Assembly: GCA_001304875.1 (NCBI GenBank)
Contig: BBZO01000019.1
Span: 1-64,000 of the forward strand
Reading direction: 5' to 3'
Source: Clostridia bacterium UC5.1-2E3
GTDB taxonomy: Bacteria > Bacillota > Clostridia > Lachnospirales > Lachnospiraceae
DNA: 64,000 nt
The notes below the pieces were generated by a model. That model worked only from the letters and a program-made list of their open reading frames with translations. It was not told where the DNA came from and did not search any database. Positions 61,877-64,000 of this stretch are shown piece after piece. Both the position numbers and the translations under genes were made by a program. How positions within the stretch are numbered: the first letter of the stretch is position 1; the number at the start of each line of letters is the position of its first letter.

Positions 61877-62027
61877 TCCCATTTTTTGCACTATCTTGCC
61901 ATATCTCCCCCCAACAAGCCACATACATTTCCCAAGCCTCCCTTTCCTTCTATAAAATGATTCTTTGTAACACACCATTCCCGCAGATCGGGAGAAAGGA
62001 TCACAAAAGACAAAGGAGGAAGGAACA

Positions 62028-62624
62028 GTGAAATCGGTTGTTTACGGCTACGTGCGCGTATCCACGAAGGAGCAGTGTGAGGAGAGGCAGTGGATTGCCC
62101 TGCGGGAATTTCCCGTGGAGCGGAAAAATATTTTCATGGACAAGTTAAGCGGGAAAGACTTCAACCGCCCCAGATATGTAAGGCTCATAAAAAAGCTCCG
62201 GCCCGGGGATGTGCTGGTGGTCAAATCCATTGACCGGCTGGGGCGCAATTACGAGGAGATTCTGGAGCAGTGGCGGGTGATCACCAAGGAAAAGCGGGCG
62301 GACATCGTGGTCATCGATATGCCGCTTCTGGACACCCGGCAGACCGGGCGGGATCTGACGGGGACGTTTGTGGCTGATCTGGTGCTGCAGATTCTCTCCT
62401 ACGTGGCCCAGACGGAGCGGGAAAATATCCGCCAGCGCCAGATGGAGGGGATCGCCGCCGCCAGGCAGCGGGGCGTGCAGTTCGGGAGACCCCGGATTCC
62501 CGTGCCGGAAGGGTTCGATGGGGCGAAGGAAAAGTGGCAGAACGGGCAGATCACCTCGCGGGCTGCGGCCCGGCAGCTGGGGATTTCGCAGGACACGTTT
62601 CTGCGCTGGGTCCGCGGGAAATAA
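62028..62624 (+). CDS. Small serine recombinase (resolvase/invertase family)
   Basis: Intact, 198 residues. N-terminal catalytic domain with active Ser in VYGYVRVSTKEQ, arginines in RPRYVRLIKKLRPGDVLVVKSIDRLGRNYEE, the long dimer helix ending TERENIRQRQMEGIAAARQRG, and a C-terminal Hin-type helix-turn-helix (ITSRAAARQLGISQDTFLRWVRG). GTG start with AAAGGAGG upstream. No transposase, inverted repeats or invertible segment are seen nearby, so it may be a solitary chromosomal recombinase or a remnant. Confidence 0.92.
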   Translation: MKSVVYGYVRVSTKEQCEERQWIALREFPVERKNIFMDKLSGKDFNRPRYVRLIKKLRPGDVLVVKSIDRLGRNYEEILEQWRVITKEKRADIVVIDMPLLDTRQTGRDLTGTFVADLVLQILSYVAQTERENIRQRQMEGIAAARQRGVQFGRPRIPVPEGFDGAKEKWQNGQITSRAAARQLGISQDTFLRWVRGK

Positions 62625-62647
62625 GTGTAAAGACACGCTGTATATCC

Positions 62648-62676
62648 TTGCGCAGATATACAAAGAATGATAGAAT
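62648..62676 (+). promoter_or_regulatory. SigA-type promoter upstream of the last gene
   Basis: TTGCGC, 17-base spacer, TAGAAT, 34 bases before the ATG at 62710. Confidence 0.6.
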
Positions 62677-62709
62677 AGATAAATATTATTTCAACGGGAG
62701 GTTTCATCT

Positions 62710-64000
62710 ATGCTGCGCAGGATATTTTCATCCGCGGCGAGCCGCATCGTGCTCTCCGCGTTTCTGATATTCGCGGTGTTTTACGTCATGCTGCCGGCCA
62801 TCAATCTGAAGGACAGGACGTTTATCACGTTCCTCATCATCTGTATCGGGATTGTGCTGGTGGTCAACTTTTTCTCCTATGTGCTTGCGTTTCTCTCCAG
62901 CATCGGGGACAAGAGCGTTTCCTTCAAGGACGGCGTGGAGCGGCCGTTAAAATATGGGCTGGGGCTTGCGGCTGCGCTGGTTGTGCTCTCCATCGTGGCC
63001 ACGGTCATCGGCATTCCGTTCTTTAACGCCAACCGCTACCGCGACCTCATCACCATCACCGACGGGGATTTCGCCGCGGATGTGGCGGAGCTCAACATGT
63101 CCCAGATCCCGGTGGTGGACCGGGATACGGCGTCCCGCCTGGGGAGCCGGAAGCTGGGCGAGATGACGGAGCTGGTCTCCCAGTTTGAGATCGCCAGCAA
63201 TTACACGCAGATCAACTACAAGGCTCGCCCTACCGCGTGACCCCGCTGCGCTACGCGGACCCGGTTAAGTGGCTGTTCAACATGAGGACGGGACTTCCGG
63301 CCTACATCACCGTGGACATGGTGACGCAGGAGACCAACCTGGTGTGGCTGGAGGAGGGGATGAAGTATTCCCCCAGCGAGTATTTCTTCCGCAATATTTA
63401 CCGGCATCTGAGGTTCCATTATCCGACGAAGATATTTGACACAGTCTCCTTCGAGATCGACGACGACGGCACGCCCTACTGGGTGGCGCCCACCATCGAC
63501 TACCGCATCGGCTGGTGGGACGGCACGGACATTAACGGGGCGGTTCTGGTAAATGCCGTCACCGGCGAATCGAAGTACTACCCCAAGGACGAGGTGCCTC
63601 AGTGGATCGACCAGCTCTACACCTCGGACCTGATCATCACGCAGCTGGACGACAACGGAAAGTACCAGAATGGATTTTTAAATTCCATTTTCGGGCAGAG
63701 AAATGTGCGCAGGACCACCTACGGCTACAATTACCTGGCCATCAACGACGATGTCTACCTGTATACCGGCATGTCCTCCGTGACGGCGGATGAATCCAAC
63801 ATCGGCTTCGTTCTGGTGAACCTGCGGACAAAGGAGACGAAGTTTTACACGGTGCCCGGCGCCACAGAGTATTCGGCCATGGAGTCGGCGCAGGGACAGG
63901 TGCAGCACTTAAATTATACCGCCACCTTCCCGCTCCTGCTGAATGTGTCCAACCGGCCCACGTACTTCGTCTCGCTCAAGGACGCGGCGGGGCTGGTGAA
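62710..64000 (+). CDS. Large membrane-anchored protein of unknown function (5' part; frame broken by one base)
   Basis: Runs off the window. ATG 62710 with GGGAGGTTT upstream. Three N-terminal membrane helices (SRIVLSAFLIFAVFYVMLPAI, FLIICIGIVLVVNFFSYVLAFL, GLGLAAALVVLSIVATVIGIPFF, residues ~12-103), then a long soluble, probably extracytoplasmic domain with NANRYRDLITITDGDFAADVAELNMSQIPVVDRDTASRLGSRK, GLPAYITVDMVTQETNLVWLEEGMKYSPSEYFFRNIYRHLRFHYP and repeated Tyr/Asp-rich strands. One G missing near 63225 (YKGSPYRVTPLRYADPVKW restored); after that the frame stays open to base 64000. I do not recognise the family. Confidence 0.8.

Noticed and set aside
62028-62624. Serine recombinase as evidence of a prophage or transposon
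   Set aside because: No transposase, integrase, structural phage genes or terminal repeats are visible on either side within the window.

Overview
The window reads as chromosome of an anaerobic, spore-forming Clostridia bacterium, most likely a Lachnospiraceae gut species. The evidence is a complete hydroxyglutarate-pathway glutamate fermentation locus (known from Acidaminococcus and Clostridium symbiosum), a GerA/SpoVAF-type spore germination gene, CIRCE-controlled groESL, QueH, an ECF folate transporter behind a THF riboswitch, and strong AGGAGG-type ribosome sites with ATG, GTG and TTG starts. I see no rRNA, tRNA, CRISPR array or prophage block.

Layout. 1-8.6 kb: gcdC(end)-gcdB-gctA-gctB-gcdA-hgdC-hgdA-hgdB, converting 2-hydroxyglutarate via glutaconyl-CoA to crotonyl-CoA with Na+ export; it ends at a strong terminator facing an IclR regulator. 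9.4-10.9 kb: an alanine-rich membrane-anchored protein and an MNT/HEPN toxin-antitoxin pair. 11-31.9 kb: housekeeping genes (groESL, guaB, germination gene, tcdA, nadE, rRNA/tRNA methyltransferase, nfeD/SPFH pair, argF, birA, mutY, lipid kinase, rpoD, queH, ptsH, thioesterase, PAP2, folT, mrp). A 245-bp branched palindrome lies between guaB and the germination gene. 31.9-36.6 kb: AT-rich accessory genes (rhuM; an AbiEi/AbiEii pair between two near-identical terminators) alternating with core genes (dat, relQ). 36.7-49.3 kb: a long catabolic cluster under an AraC regulator (GPH symporter, transaldolase-like, Hyi-like, Gfo/Idh/MocA, Zn-dehydrogenase, D-threonine-aldolase-like, aspartate dehydrogenase, split transketolase, aldehyde dehydrogenase, D-glutamate cyclase); its substrate is unknown. 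49.4-53.7 kb: RelB/YafQ toxin-antitoxin, EFR1-type ferredoxin, bacteriohemerythrin, ABC-F ATPase. 53.7-61.6 kb: a PrpR_N regulator divergent from a Zn-dehydrogenase, TRAP transporter and OtnK/OtnC, i.e. use of a four-carbon acid sugar. 61.7-64 kb: a candidate structured small RNA, a small serine recombinase and the start of a large membrane protein.

Sequence quality. About 40 of the genes, including essential rpoD and groEL, carry one or more indels, nearly all single missing bases in short homopolymers. After restoring one base the protein is collinear with its family and has the usual length. I therefore annotate these as whole genes spanning the indel and treat the indels as probable consensus errors, not pseudogenes. 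The exception is abiEii, where a segment of coding sequence is missing. Coordinates of such genes run from true start to true stop.

How it works together: BirA (23.8 kb) should biotinylate the GcdC carrier; the Na+ gradient made by GcdB could drive a GPH symporter or the TRAP transporter; the two catabolic clusters feed dihydroxyacetone phosphate, pentose phosphates and C2/C3 units to central metabolism.
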